Below the pieces are notes generated by a model. It had not been told where the DNA came from and did not search any database. It worked only from the letters and a program-made list of their open reading frames with translations. Shown here in pieces: positions 53,889 through 62,537 of a DNA stretch of 64,000 nt. Origin of the DNA: Melioribacter roseus (lineage in GTDB: Bacteria > Bacteroidota > Ignavibacteria > Ignavibacteriales > Melioribacteraceae); NCBI GenBank assembly GCA_020723165.1, contig DYJK01000005.1:1-64000 (forward strand), written 5' to 3'. Position 1 is the first letter of the stretch; each line of letters starts with the position of its first letter. The position numbers were made by a program, and so were the translations under genes.

Positions 53889-56684
53889 ATGGAAAGTTCG
53901 AAAAAAAAATTTGTTATAATTGATGCAATGGCATTGGCATATAAAGGTTATTACGCTTTTATATCCCGACCTCTGACAAACCCTAAGGGTGAACCAACAT
54001 CGGCAGTCTTCGGGTTTGTAAATCAACTGTTAAAAATTATTGAAGATACAAAACCGGATTATCTTGCAGTTGCATTCGATTCTAAAGAAAAAACTTTCCG
54101 CCATGAAAGATATGAGAATTACAAATCTTCACGCGAAGCAATGCCTGAAGATATGATTCCGCAAATTCAACGGATTAAAGATATAATTGAAGCATTCAAG
54201 ATTCCCATTTACATACTCCCCGGTTATGAAGCGGATGATTTGGTTGGCACTGCCGTAAAAAAAGCCGAAGAGAAAGGATTATTAAGTTTTGCGATAACGC
54301 CTGATAAAGATTATGTGCAGCTTATTACCAAGGATATAAAAGTGATAAAGCCCGGGAAATCAACCGATGAAATTATAATTATTGATGAAGATAAAGTAAG
54401 AGAAGAATACGGTTTTGATCCAGTGCAGATGATAGACTATTTAGCTTTGGTTGGAGATTCCTCAGATGACATACCGGGTGTTGCCGGGATAGGTCCTAAA
54501 ACTGCTGTCCCGTTAATTCAAAAGTTTAAATCGTTAGAAAATATTTATAAAAATATCGATCAAATTGAAAAAGAATCTTTGAAGAATAAACTTTCCGAGA
54601 ATAAAGAGAACGCCTTCCTTTCTAAAGAACTTGCAACTATTCATACAAATGTAAATTTCAAAATTGATTTTAACGATGCGGTTTATGAAAGACCCGATCT
54701 TGAAAAACTGTTAAAAATATTTGCCGAATTAGATTTTAAATCTTTTGCCGCAAAACTTAAAAAGATTTACCTGGATCAGCCGGTTGAAGAGAAAAAAACA
54801 GAAATTGAGGTTGATGATGTTAAATCTCATTCGGCACCAGTCGCATTTTTCGAAAAGAATAAGGTAAAGTACAAGCTAATAACTGCTGAAAAAGAATCAA
54901 AAGAACTTGTTAAGTTATTGCAGCAATCTGAATTATTTGTATTCGACACAGAGACAGATTCTCTTGATACGTTTAATATAAACCTTGCCGGTTGTTCATT
55001 CGCATTAAAAAAAGGTGAAGCTTATTTTGTTGCAGTCAATCCAAGTCCTGAATCTTCCGGTTTATTTACAACAGATCTTTCAAATCGACTTTCCCTGGAC
55101 GAGTTTATTAAAATCTTTAGACCAATTTTTGAGAGTAAAAAGCAAAAGAAAATCTGTCAAAATGGTAAGTATGATATTGCAGTATTAAAACATTACGGGA
55201 TCAACGTAGAAAATTTTTATTTTGATACGATGCTCGCAAGTTATGTGATAGATCCCGATCAAAAACATGGGATGGATGACCTTTCGGAAAAATATTTGAA
55301 CTACCGGCCAATTCCCCTTCTGGATTTAATCGGATCAAAGAAAACACCGGAAAAAATATTTGAAGTAGAGCCGGAAAGATTATCGGACTATTCTTGTGAA
55401 GATGCTGACATCACTCTACGACTATACGAACTTTTAGAAAAGGAATTAAAAAAAGAGAAACTTGAAAAAGTAGCTTACGAAGTTGAATTCCCTCTTGTAC
55501 CGGTACTTGAGGATATGGAACGAACCGGTGTGAAGATAGACGTGAAAAATTTAAATGCTTTTGGTTCTGAACTTCAAAAAAGACTAGACGAATACACCGA
55601 AAAAATATTCAACCTATCGGGCGATAAATTCAATATAAATTCAACACAACAACTACAAAAAATACTCTTTGAAAAATTACAGTTGCCACAGACTGCTAAG
55701 ACAAAAACCGGCTATTCAACGGATGCCCGTGCTCTTGAATCATTGAAAGGATCCCATGAAATAATTGACGTTATCCTAGATTACCGCCAGGTTCAAAAAC
55801 TGAAATCAACTTATGCGGATGCTTTGCCTGATCTAATTAATCCTAAAACCGGACGGGTACACACAACATTTAATCAAACTGCTGCGTCCACCGGAAGATT
55901 ATCGAGCAACGATCCAAATCTTCAGAATATTCCTATACGAACCGATCTTGGTAAAGAGATCCGTAAAGCATTTGTACCGCACGATAAAAATTATTTAATT
56001 CTTTCTGCGGATTACAGCCAGATCGAATTGAGAATAATGGCAAGTATATGCGGTGATGAAACATTAATCGATGCTTTCAAAAATGGAGAGGATATTCACA
56101 GAAGAACAGCTTCACTTGTTTTTAATGTTGATCCGAAAATTGTAAATGCCGATATGAGGCGTAAAGCTAAAGAGGTCAATTTTGGTATTCTTTACGGACT
56201 CGGTCCGTTCGGCTTAAAAACGCGTTTAGGAATTAGTCAGACAGAAGCGAAAGCAATTATTGATAATTATTTCGGTTCGTTTAAGGAAGTAAGAAATTTT
56301 ATGAACGATTCGGTTAAGAAAGCACAAAAAAAAGGATTTGCTGAAACGCTTCTGGGTAGAAGAAGATTCCTGAAAAACATTAACAGTAATAATAGAGTTG
56401 TGCGGCAATTCGAGGAACGTGTAGCTATCAATATGCCGATACAAGGAACTGCCGCCGATATGATAAAGATTGCGATGATCTCAATTCATAAAGAATTAGA
56501 GAAAAGGAAAACTAAAACAAAAATGATTCTGCAAGTACATGATGAATTGGTTTTTGATGCGCATAAAGATGAAATTGATGATATGAAAGAAATGATTAAA
56601 GAATTAATGGAAAGTGCGTTACCGCTAAATGTTCCGGTACTTGTAGAAACTGGTGTTGGTGATAATTGGCTTGATGCACATTAA
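53889..56684 (+). CDS. polA: DNA polymerase I with proofreading
   Basis: Fills gaps and removes RNA primers. The 931 residues hold three active-looking domains. The 5'-3' flap nuclease (about 1-290) has PGYEADDLVG and ALVGDSSDDIPG. The 3'-5' exonuclease (about 320-505) keeps the DxE pair at D353/E355 (FDTETDSLD), so proofreading is likely functional. The polymerase (about 510-931) has motif A (SADYSQIELRIMA), motif B (RRKAKEVNFGILYG) and motif C (QVHDELVFD). It is the only plus-strand gene between 37.7 kb and the right end. Confidence 0.96.
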   Translation: MESSKKKFVIIDAMALAYKGYYAFISRPLTNPKGEPTSAVFGFVNQLLKIIEDTKPDYLAVAFDSKEKTFRHERYENYKSSREAMPEDMIPQIQRIKDIIEAFKIPIYILPGYEADDLVGTAVKKAEEKGLLSFAITPDKDYVQLITKDIKVIKPGKSTDEIIIIDEDKVREEYGFDPVQMIDYLALVGDSSDDIPGVAGIGPKTAVPLIQKFKSLENIYKNIDQIEKESLKNKLSENKENAFLSKELATIHTNVNFKIDFNDAVYERPDLEKLLKIFAELDFKSFAAKLKKIYLDQPVEEKKTEIEVDDVKSHSAPVAFFEKNKVKYKLITAEKESKELVKLLQQSELFVFDTETDSLDTFNINLAGCSFALKKGEAYFVAVNPSPESSGLFTTDLSNRLSLDEFIKIFRPIFESKKQKKICQNGKYDIAVLKHYGINVENFYFDTMLASYVIDPDQKHGMDDLSEKYLNYRPIPLLDLIGSKKTPEKIFEVEPERLSDYSCEDADITLRLYELLEKELKKEKLEKVAYEVEFPLVPVLEDMERTGVKIDVKNLNAFGSELQKRLDEYTEKIFNLSGDKFNINSTQQLQKILFEKLQLPQTAKTKTGYSTDARALESLKGSHEIIDVILDYRQVQKLKSTYADALPDLINPKTGRVHTTFNQTAASTGRLSSNDPNLQNIPIRTDLGKEIRKAFVPHDKNYLILSADYSQIELRIMASICGDETLIDAFKNGEDIHRRTASLVFNVDPKIVNADMRRKAKEVNFGILYGLGPFGLKTRLGISQTEAKAIIDNYFGSFKEVRNFMNDSVKKAQKKGFAETLLGRRRFLKNINSNNRVVRQFEERVAINMPIQGTAADMIKIAMISIHKELEKRKTKTKMILQVHDELVFDAHKDEIDDMKEMIKELMESALPLNVPVLVETGVGDNWLDAH

Positions 56685-56694
56685 TTTTATTGAT

Positions 56695-56805
56695 GCATCA
56701 AAAGTTCTTGCGTAATCTTTGCGTGCCTTGCGGTTTCCATTGCGCCTTTGCGTGAATTCTTTTTCACGCAAGGACGCTAAGGTATCGCAAAGTCCGCAAA
56801 GAAAA
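56695..56805. repeat. Dispersed-type palindromic repeat after polA
   Basis: A near-perfect 15-base inverted repeat (56742-56756 with 56763-56777, one mismatch and one G-T) sits inside a larger imperfect palindrome built from CTTTGCG-type units (CTTTGCGTG, CGCAAAG, CCGCAAAG). Sequences of this style are widely dispersed between genes in Bacteroidota and Chlorobi relatives. It may also end polA transcription, although no long T-run follows. Confidence 0.6.
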
Positions 56806-56828
56806 ATGAAAAATATAGTAGTGTTTTT

Positions 56829-57551
56829 TTAATCCGTGAGAAATTTATAAATCAAATACCCGAAATTAACTTGAAGTAAACCGAAAGCAACTCCACTGTA
56901 AAGGTCGTAACGGTCAACATCATTAAGAAGTGCGTGATTTTTACTCGCAACGTATTCATCGTATTTTTTATCTGCCTGAATTTTAAAGTAAGCCGCGGTT
57001 GCCCCTAAAATTGCCGCGCTGCCCAGCAAAACTTTGAACCAATCTGAGCTTGAAAAACTTCCATTTGGTTTTGAAGGAATATAATCTAAAGGAACAACAT
57101 TAAATTTGTTAAGCTCGCTTGAGTGAAGGGTCTTTTGTGTACCGTTCTTCTTAAATATCACCGACTGGAATTGATTGACATTAACATAATTTGGTGTGTA
57201 TGCCATCAAGGAATCATAAATATACATCGCAGCATTTTGCGGATTACTATCGATGAAAATTTTATCGAATAAATTATAACTTACCAAATATTCTTTATCG
57301 CATAACTTTATAGTTACAGAATCATTTATCTCGTGCTCATTCCATCTTAATACTTCTTCTTTTATAGTAATGTAATATTTACCCAAAGTAACCGGAATTC
57401 TTATTTTGCCCGAGCCTTTCAACTCATTATTTACAAATATGTACGAGCTATCTCTGTTTGTTTCTATTTCAAGATAGCTTAGGCAGTCTTGCGCAAAGGA
57501 TGAAACAAACAGTGAAAAAAACATGATTAATAATAATTTCAATTTATACAT
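56829..57551 (-). CDS. Exported PEGA-like domain protein, unknown role
   Basis: A 240-residue protein with signal peptide (1-20, ending SFAQ). Residues 26-75 (LEIETNRDSSYIFVNNELKG, GKYYITIKEE) resemble a PEGA beta-sandwich. A second, weaker repeat follows (about 95-150), then a membrane helix (about 172-190) and a hydrophobic C-terminus. It is one base after the PQQ-propeller gene, so the two probably act together at the envelope. Confidence 0.6.
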   Translation of the reverse strand: MYKLKLLLIMFFSLFVSSFAQDCLSYLEIETNRDSSYIFVNNELKGSGKIRIPVTLGKYYITIKEEVLRWNEHEINDSVTIKLCDKEYLVSYNLFDKIFIDSNPQNAAMYIYDSLMAYTPNYVNVNQFQSVIFKKNGTQKTLHSSELNKFNVVPLDYIPSKPNGSFSSSDWFKVLLGSAAILGATAAYFKIQADKKYDEYVASKNHALLNDVDRYDLYSGVAFGLLQVNFGYLIYKFLTD

Positions 57552-57552
57552 G

Positions 57553-58704
57553 TTAATTCATCTTAAAAGTTTGAAATGCATGAATTTCACCTTTATCGGA
57601 TCCAAGATAAATTATTCCATCATAGTAGATCGGCATTAATTTTAACCTTCTTTCAAAATCGTATGTTTTAACAATTTCACCTAACGATTTATTGATAACG
57701 TGAACTTTTTTATTAAGATCAGGTTGATACAAATATGAATTAGTAAGTAACGGTGTTGTATTGATCACACCTTGTGTATTGATCATCCAATTCTTTTCCC
57801 CACTCGATTTATCAATAGAGAAAACTTTACCGGCTAAATTACCAACGATAACATTATTAGCATCGAATACCGGCATCGATTTAATATTTGAACCGGTATT
57901 GTATTCCCAATTTATTTTTTTCTTGTCGATATCAAATGAATAAATTTTGCCGGTCCTATCGCCAAAATATATTGTATCACTCTCCATTGAAATACCGCTC
58001 TCTATCGGGTCAGCTATCTTTTCTTTGTACTTAATTGTGCCATCATTACAATCAACAATCACAATCTCCCCTAACTGGTTACCGAATACAATAACTTTTC
58101 CATCCGATACCGGTGAACTTTGAGTAGTAGTTTTTGTTTTAGTTGACCATAATCTTGTACCGACAAGATTGTATTTAATAATTTCACCGGAATCCGTTAC
58201 AACGACGATCCCGTCATCGAGTAATAAGAGTTCGTTGGTTACACTTCCGGTAATCAAATCTTCGGAGAGAATCTTTCCATTGACAAAATCAAAGTGAATA
58301 AATGTTGAATATTTTTCTTCCCGTTCATTCACAACAAAAAATAATTTCAGTTTATATATAACGGGGTTGGCAGAAATAGCGCCCGGGAACTTTTCATAGC
58401 CCAATTGTTTGCCTTCATTTCTATCAAATACATAAATCCTCCCTGAAAGATCGGCTGCAAAGAGGTATTTACCGTAAATTAAGACGGAATTATTTGCCTG
58501 GCTACCGCTGGTTTCGGAGACCCAGAGTGGCTGTAAATATTCGGTAATAGAAATATTCTCAAAATTATTTCTAACATTACTTTTTCCAAAAATAAAATAA
58601 CCATCATCTTCAGCCGACATATTTTTAAGAATTATCGGCTGGGAACAAGAATAGAGTAATGCTATAGAAATGATATGTAAAAATATTTTTCTCAAAAATC
58701 CCAT
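57553..58704 (-). CDS. PQQ-type beta-propeller lipoprotein, BamB-like
   Basis: A 383-residue lipoprotein with lipobox YSC (C20). Repeated blades such as SVLIYGKYLFAADLSGRIYVFDR, IYFGDRTGKIYSFDIDKKKINWEY and IYLGSDKGEIHAFQT form a beta-propeller of the PQQ-repeat type without the cofactor residues of dehydrogenases. Such propellers scaffold the BAM complex (BamB), but this one is beside an outer-membrane barrel protein and overlaps its gene by 13 bases, so it may serve that partner. True BamB identity is not established. Confidence 0.78.
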   Translation of the reverse strand: MGFLRKIFLHIISIALLYSCSQPIILKNMSAEDDGYFIFGKSNVRNNFENISITEYLQPLWVSETSGSQANNSVLIYGKYLFAADLSGRIYVFDRNEGKQLGYEKFPGAISANPVIYKLKLFFVVNEREEKYSTFIHFDFVNGKILSEDLITGSVTNELLLLDDGIVVVTDSGEIIKYNLVGTRLWSTKTKTTTQSSPVSDGKVIVFGNQLGEIVIVDCNDGTIKYKEKIADPIESGISMESDTIYFGDRTGKIYSFDIDKKKINWEYNTGSNIKSMPVFDANNVIVGNLAGKVFSIDKSSGEKNWMINTQGVINTTPLLTNSYLYQPDLNKKVHVINKSLGEIVKTYDFERRLKLMPIYYDGIIYLGSDKGEIHAFQTFKMN

Positions 58705-61496
58705 CCGAAGAAAAATTGGTAAAATAATTTCGGCTGAAACTCGGTAAAATTCTTTTCGATCTTCTTGCCTATATCGTATCTGAGCGCGATAGCATTGAAT
58801 AAATTAATCCGCAAACCGAAACCGACACTGCCGAGTGTTTCTTTATAATTTTCATCCCATGCAGAGCCGGCATCAAAATACATTGCGCCGCGCAAATTGA
58901 AGAAACCAATTCCGAAAAACGGAAAATTGATATTGAATTGATCTATCAATGGAAATCTTAATTCAACCGATGAGAGCCATAACTTTTCACCGCGGATACT
59001 CCAACGAGGCCAGCCGCGCAAATCCCAACTGCCACCGGCAAAATATCTTCTTGCTTCTTTACCATGGTTAACAAAGAAAGCACTGCGTACTGCAAGTGCA
59101 CTTCGCAATCCTAACCTAAAATATTTACGGTAATCCGCTATGAATGAATAATAATTAACATTCGAAAATTTAATATCCGAAGTGTATCCTAATAAAACTC
59201 TAAAACGAGAACCATCGATTGGACCGGTTGCAGTCCAGATTGAGTTATCATGAACAAATGAGAGCGAGTTCGAAACAAGCAATGATTTGCGTGTGATTAA
59301 TTCCCCAACAAGTTCTTTATCGGAATTTGCAACGCTTACACCGGCTTCCAATCTTTGGAATGAAGAGAATGGATAATATAGTTCGAAGAAACCGCCGTAA
59401 ACTCTTTCATAAAAGAATTCATCCGATTCGCGTATATCATATCTTCTGCCGGCGTAATTAAAAATTCCGTAACCGTAATTTGAGCGTTCCTTCAAACTAA
59501 TTCTTGTTAAAGCCACGTTGAAATACTTCAATATTTCGCTTTGCACTTCTGCCGTATTGTAGATGTAGAATAAATATCTTTCATCACCCAATAAATCGCT
59601 TAACGTAAACAGAGCGCCGCCGCGTGTACCGTAAACCGGGTCGGTGATCAATTGTCCGACTGCATAATCTAATGCATATTCATGCTCATAAACTAATCTA
59701 TCTTTTTCTGAAGGGATATAAATTTTTTTAGCATCCCATCTCGATCTACCCTCGATAAAATTATTTGTTAATGTAATGGAAGTATCGGTATCATATCCAT
59801 TAAGCTGCAGATTATAGAATTGAAAAGAGAATTTTTCAAATGCAGATGTAACAAGAGTGTTTGAATCAATGAATGTAAAACCATAAACACTCGTTACAAA
59901 ATTGGTTAATTGAGTTATGGTCTTGGAGGGAATTTGCTCATAATCCATTTTCCAAATATTATATGTGCCGTTGTAATCGCATGTGAAGTAGAGTTCTTTA
60001 TAATCGGGCGAGAATTTTGGAGTAGAAATATTTGCATCAACATTTGTTAAATATGAAATTATGTGTAAATTAATATTGTAACTGAAAAGGTTAAATTTTT
60101 GTTGGTAGATTCCGGCTGTGCGATCGGATGAAAAGATTATTTTAGTTTTATCTTCATTGAATACCGGGTCCTTCTCTTCGTAGTAATCGTTTGTCAACCT
60201 TGTTAATTCAAGATCGACAAAATTATAAATGTATAAATCCGAGAAGCCCTTTCTATCTGTTGCAGAAAAAACCAATAAATTACAATCACCGGAAAAACAT
60301 GGCGCTTCTATTGTGATCAAGTCATCAAACCGCAATGTTTCTAATATTTCTTCCTCTTTAATCGAGTAAATATGAATCACGTCCGAACCTAAACTTTTTG
60401 TAATAAAAGCAAGTAGACCAGTTTTTGAAAGATCCATTGAATTTTCCATCAAGTGGAACGATTCGTAATCAGCTTCTTTCTCCCCTTCGATAATAATTTC
60501 AGGTTTAACAAAATCTTCAGATTCCGGATCATATTGCATTTTGAAAACAGAAGAATAACCGGATTGATTTCCGAGGAAATATATTTCCTTTGTACCGTTG
60601 TTATCATAATAAGCCGGATCAAAGTTGAATCCCTGGTTTGTAATTTTTTTCGACATTACAAAATGAGGATAGTTCTTTTCGTACAGCGGGAAGTAATTTT
60701 GTTGAAGCCAATAATGCCAATAATTATCAATCGATTGGAAGTCGTCCCCAAGCGTAAACGCAAGATTATCTTTGAACGAAACAAATCTCCAAAAGTTTTC
60801 CATGATCATTAGAATTTTTTCTTGTCCGTATTTTTCAGAAACAAATTCTAAAAATTTCTGTCCTTCTTTATAAATAACGTAACCATAGACAGCATCAAGA
60901 TCACTTAACCGGACAAAGTTGCCGTTAAGCACTAGGTCCCTCATCACCATTTCAGATTGAGTGTCCCAATCGAACGACCAGTATTCAGCCAAACCTTCAG
61001 TGAACCAAAGGGGCGGCATTCTTCCGGTATCAATTCTATGATCGGTAAGAACATTATAAATTTTACTTGTCATAAAAACGTGTACAAGTTCGTGCCTGAT
61101 TACGTGTTTGAATCCATCAAGATTGCCGAGATAAGGAATTACAACTCTCCCCTTCATAAACTCGAAAAATCCGCCTACACCTTCGGGTATAAATCCGGGT
61201 GTTGTGTTTGTCTGCTGGAAATGAATATGTGTATTGTAAAAAATGAGGGGAATTCTATTGTTGATATAATGGTTGAATTTAACTTTTAATTCCTGGTAAG
61301 CGTCTTCGGCAAAATTCGCCCCGATTTCAGCGATATCAACAAAATCGTCATAGTAATAAATATTGAAGTGTTCGGTCTTAAGAACTTTCCAATTAAATTT
61401 TTCGTACTGTACTTTGTTTCTACCAAAAAAATAATATTGGGCGGAAATAATTTGTGGAATAAAAATTACCAGTAAAAAATATTTCCGCCAATTCAT
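58692..61496 (-). CDS. Large envelope protein: peptidase-MA-like domain, propeller and outer-membrane barrel
   Basis: A 934-residue protein in three parts. After a signal peptide (1-19), residues 40-290 form a gluzincin-like metallopeptidase with HELVH at 135-139 and a third-ligand candidate in WFTEGLAEY (E167 or E171). Residues about 300-650 carry WD40/TolB-like repeats (ACFSGDCNLLVFSATDRKG, IIFSSDRTAGIYQQ). The C-terminus (about 680-934) is a BamA-type beta-barrel ending in an aromatic residue (GWDF). Relatives occur in Ignavibacteria and Gemmatimonadota. It may degrade or assemble proteins at the outer membrane; substrate unknown. Confidence 0.82.
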   Translation of the reverse strand: MNWRKYFLLVIFIPQIISAQYYFFGRNKVQYEKFNWKVLKTEHFNIYYYDDFVDIAEIGANFAEDAYQELKVKFNHYINNRIPLIFYNTHIHFQQTNTTPGFIPEGVGGFFEFMKGRVVIPYLGNLDGFKHVIRHELVHVFMTSKIYNVLTDHRIDTGRMPPLWFTEGLAEYWSFDWDTQSEMVMRDLVLNGNFVRLSDLDAVYGYVIYKEGQKFLEFVSEKYGQEKILMIMENFWRFVSFKDNLAFTLGDDFQSIDNYWHYWLQQNYFPLYEKNYPHFVMSKKITNQGFNFDPAYYDNNGTKEIYFLGNQSGYSSVFKMQYDPESEDFVKPEIIIEGEKEADYESFHLMENSMDLSKTGLLAFITKSLGSDVIHIYSIKEEEILETLRFDDLITIEAPCFSGDCNLLVFSATDRKGFSDLYIYNFVDLELTRLTNDYYEEKDPVFNEDKTKIIFSSDRTAGIYQQKFNLFSYNINLHIISYLTNVDANISTPKFSPDYKELYFTCDYNGTYNIWKMDYEQIPSKTITQLTNFVTSVYGFTFIDSNTLVTSAFEKFSFQFYNLQLNGYDTDTSITLTNNFIEGRSRWDAKKIYIPSEKDRLVYEHEYALDYAVGQLITDPVYGTRGGALFTLSDLLGDERYLFYIYNTAEVQSEILKYFNVALTRISLKERSNYGYGIFNYAGRRYDIRESDEFFYERVYGGFFELYYPFSSFQRLEAGVSVANSDKELVGELITRKSLLVSNSLSFVHDNSIWTATGPIDGSRFRVLLGYTSDIKFSNVNYYSFIADYRKYFRLGLRSALAVRSAFFVNHGKEARRYFAGGSWDLRGWPRWSIRGEKLWLSSVELRFPLIDQFNINFPFFGIGFFNLRGAMYFDAGSAWDENYKETLGSVGFGLRINLFNAIALRYDIGKKIEKNFTEFQPKLFYQFFFGWDF

Positions 61497-61497
61497 A

Positions 61498-62529
61498 TTA
61501 AAGCCGTGATTTTAAATAATTAATATTTTCTATTGTTGTTGGATCGAAATTGCGAATTACGGCAAAGTAATACGTTGCCCAATCAGCAAAGTAGATTAAA
61601 TCAACCAATTTTAGTTTTGCATTTTTCTCATTGCTTTTAAGGTCAACTACCTCACCGCCGTTTTTCTTAATAACTTCACTTGTTACTTCAATTCTCTTTT
61701 TAACTTGCGGATGATATTCTTCATCCAAGATGTTAACTAATTTTATATTTATTTGATCCGGTTTATAACCTTCCCATCCCATAATTTCATTATGATCGAG
61801 TTCTGGGAAGTAAGCAAAGTAAGCATGCTGTTTTGAATTTTCATTAAACTGTCCTTTGAATCTCGTTCCTATAACAGAAGTATAATCCGATACTGCATAA
61901 ATAACCGGGATATACCCCACCATGTTTTCAGCAAAATCCAACGTTGCATTTTTTTCTTTAGAGTACTCTTCCCCTTTTCTTTTTAGCAGATCAATTACAT
62001 CTGCAACATTTTTATTTTGATCTGGTACCAATTTGAGAGAATGGAGCGTCTTTAGCAATGTAAAAAAATTTATCCAAAGTGCGAACCTCGGTTGGTATCC
62101 TTTTAGAAGTTTCCCCAAAGGAATATTATTTGCTTTAGCAATTTCTTCCATTTTACCGCCGGTTGTTACACAAACAACCTGGCATTTCTTAGCGATTGCT
62201 TCATTTAAAGCGGAAAGTGTCTCTTCAGTATTACCCGAATAGGATGAAGCAAGTACAAGAGTATCTTGGTTTGCATATGGAGGCAGCTCATAATTACGAT
62301 TTACGGAATAAGGATATTTTAGTTCGGTACGGAAAAAGTTTTGAATCAGTTCTCCGCCAATTGCCGATCCGCCGAGTCCGGTTAAAATTATATTTTTTAC
62401 TTTTGATGTATCGATTAATGATAGATCAATATTCAAATTCCATGCGTATTCTACTTGTGTGTAAGAATCTTTTAAAACCTGGAATTGATTAGCCGGATCA
62501 TGTTTTTTAATCATTTCTGATATTTGCAT
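61498..62529 (-). CDS. Bifunctional phosphoglucose/phosphomannose isomerase
   Basis: A 343-residue protein with two SIS domains. GLGGSAIGGELI is the first sugar-phosphate loop, ASSYSGNTEETL the second, and PELDHNEIMGWEG carries the catalytic glutamate/histidine typical of the bacterial and archaeal bifunctional PGI/PMI family. It interconverts glucose-6-phosphate or mannose-6-phosphate with fructose-6-phosphate. It is one base after the big barrel gene and nine after ptsI on the same strand. Confidence 0.9.
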   Translation of the reverse strand: MQISEMIKKHDPANQFQVLKDSYTQVEYAWNLNIDLSLIDTSKVKNIILTGLGGSAIGGELIQNFFRTELKYPYSVNRNYELPPYANQDTLVLASSYSGNTEETLSALNEAIAKKCQVVCVTTGGKMEEIAKANNIPLGKLLKGYQPRFALWINFFTLLKTLHSLKLVPDQNKNVADVIDLLKRKGEEYSKEKNATLDFAENMVGYIPVIYAVSDYTSVIGTRFKGQFNENSKQHAYFAYFPELDHNEIMGWEGYKPDQINIKLVNILDEEYHPQVKKRIEVTSEVIKKNGGEVVDLKSNEKNAKLKLVDLIYFADWATYYFAVIRNFDPTTIENINYLKSRL

Positions 62530-62537
62530 CTTTTACC

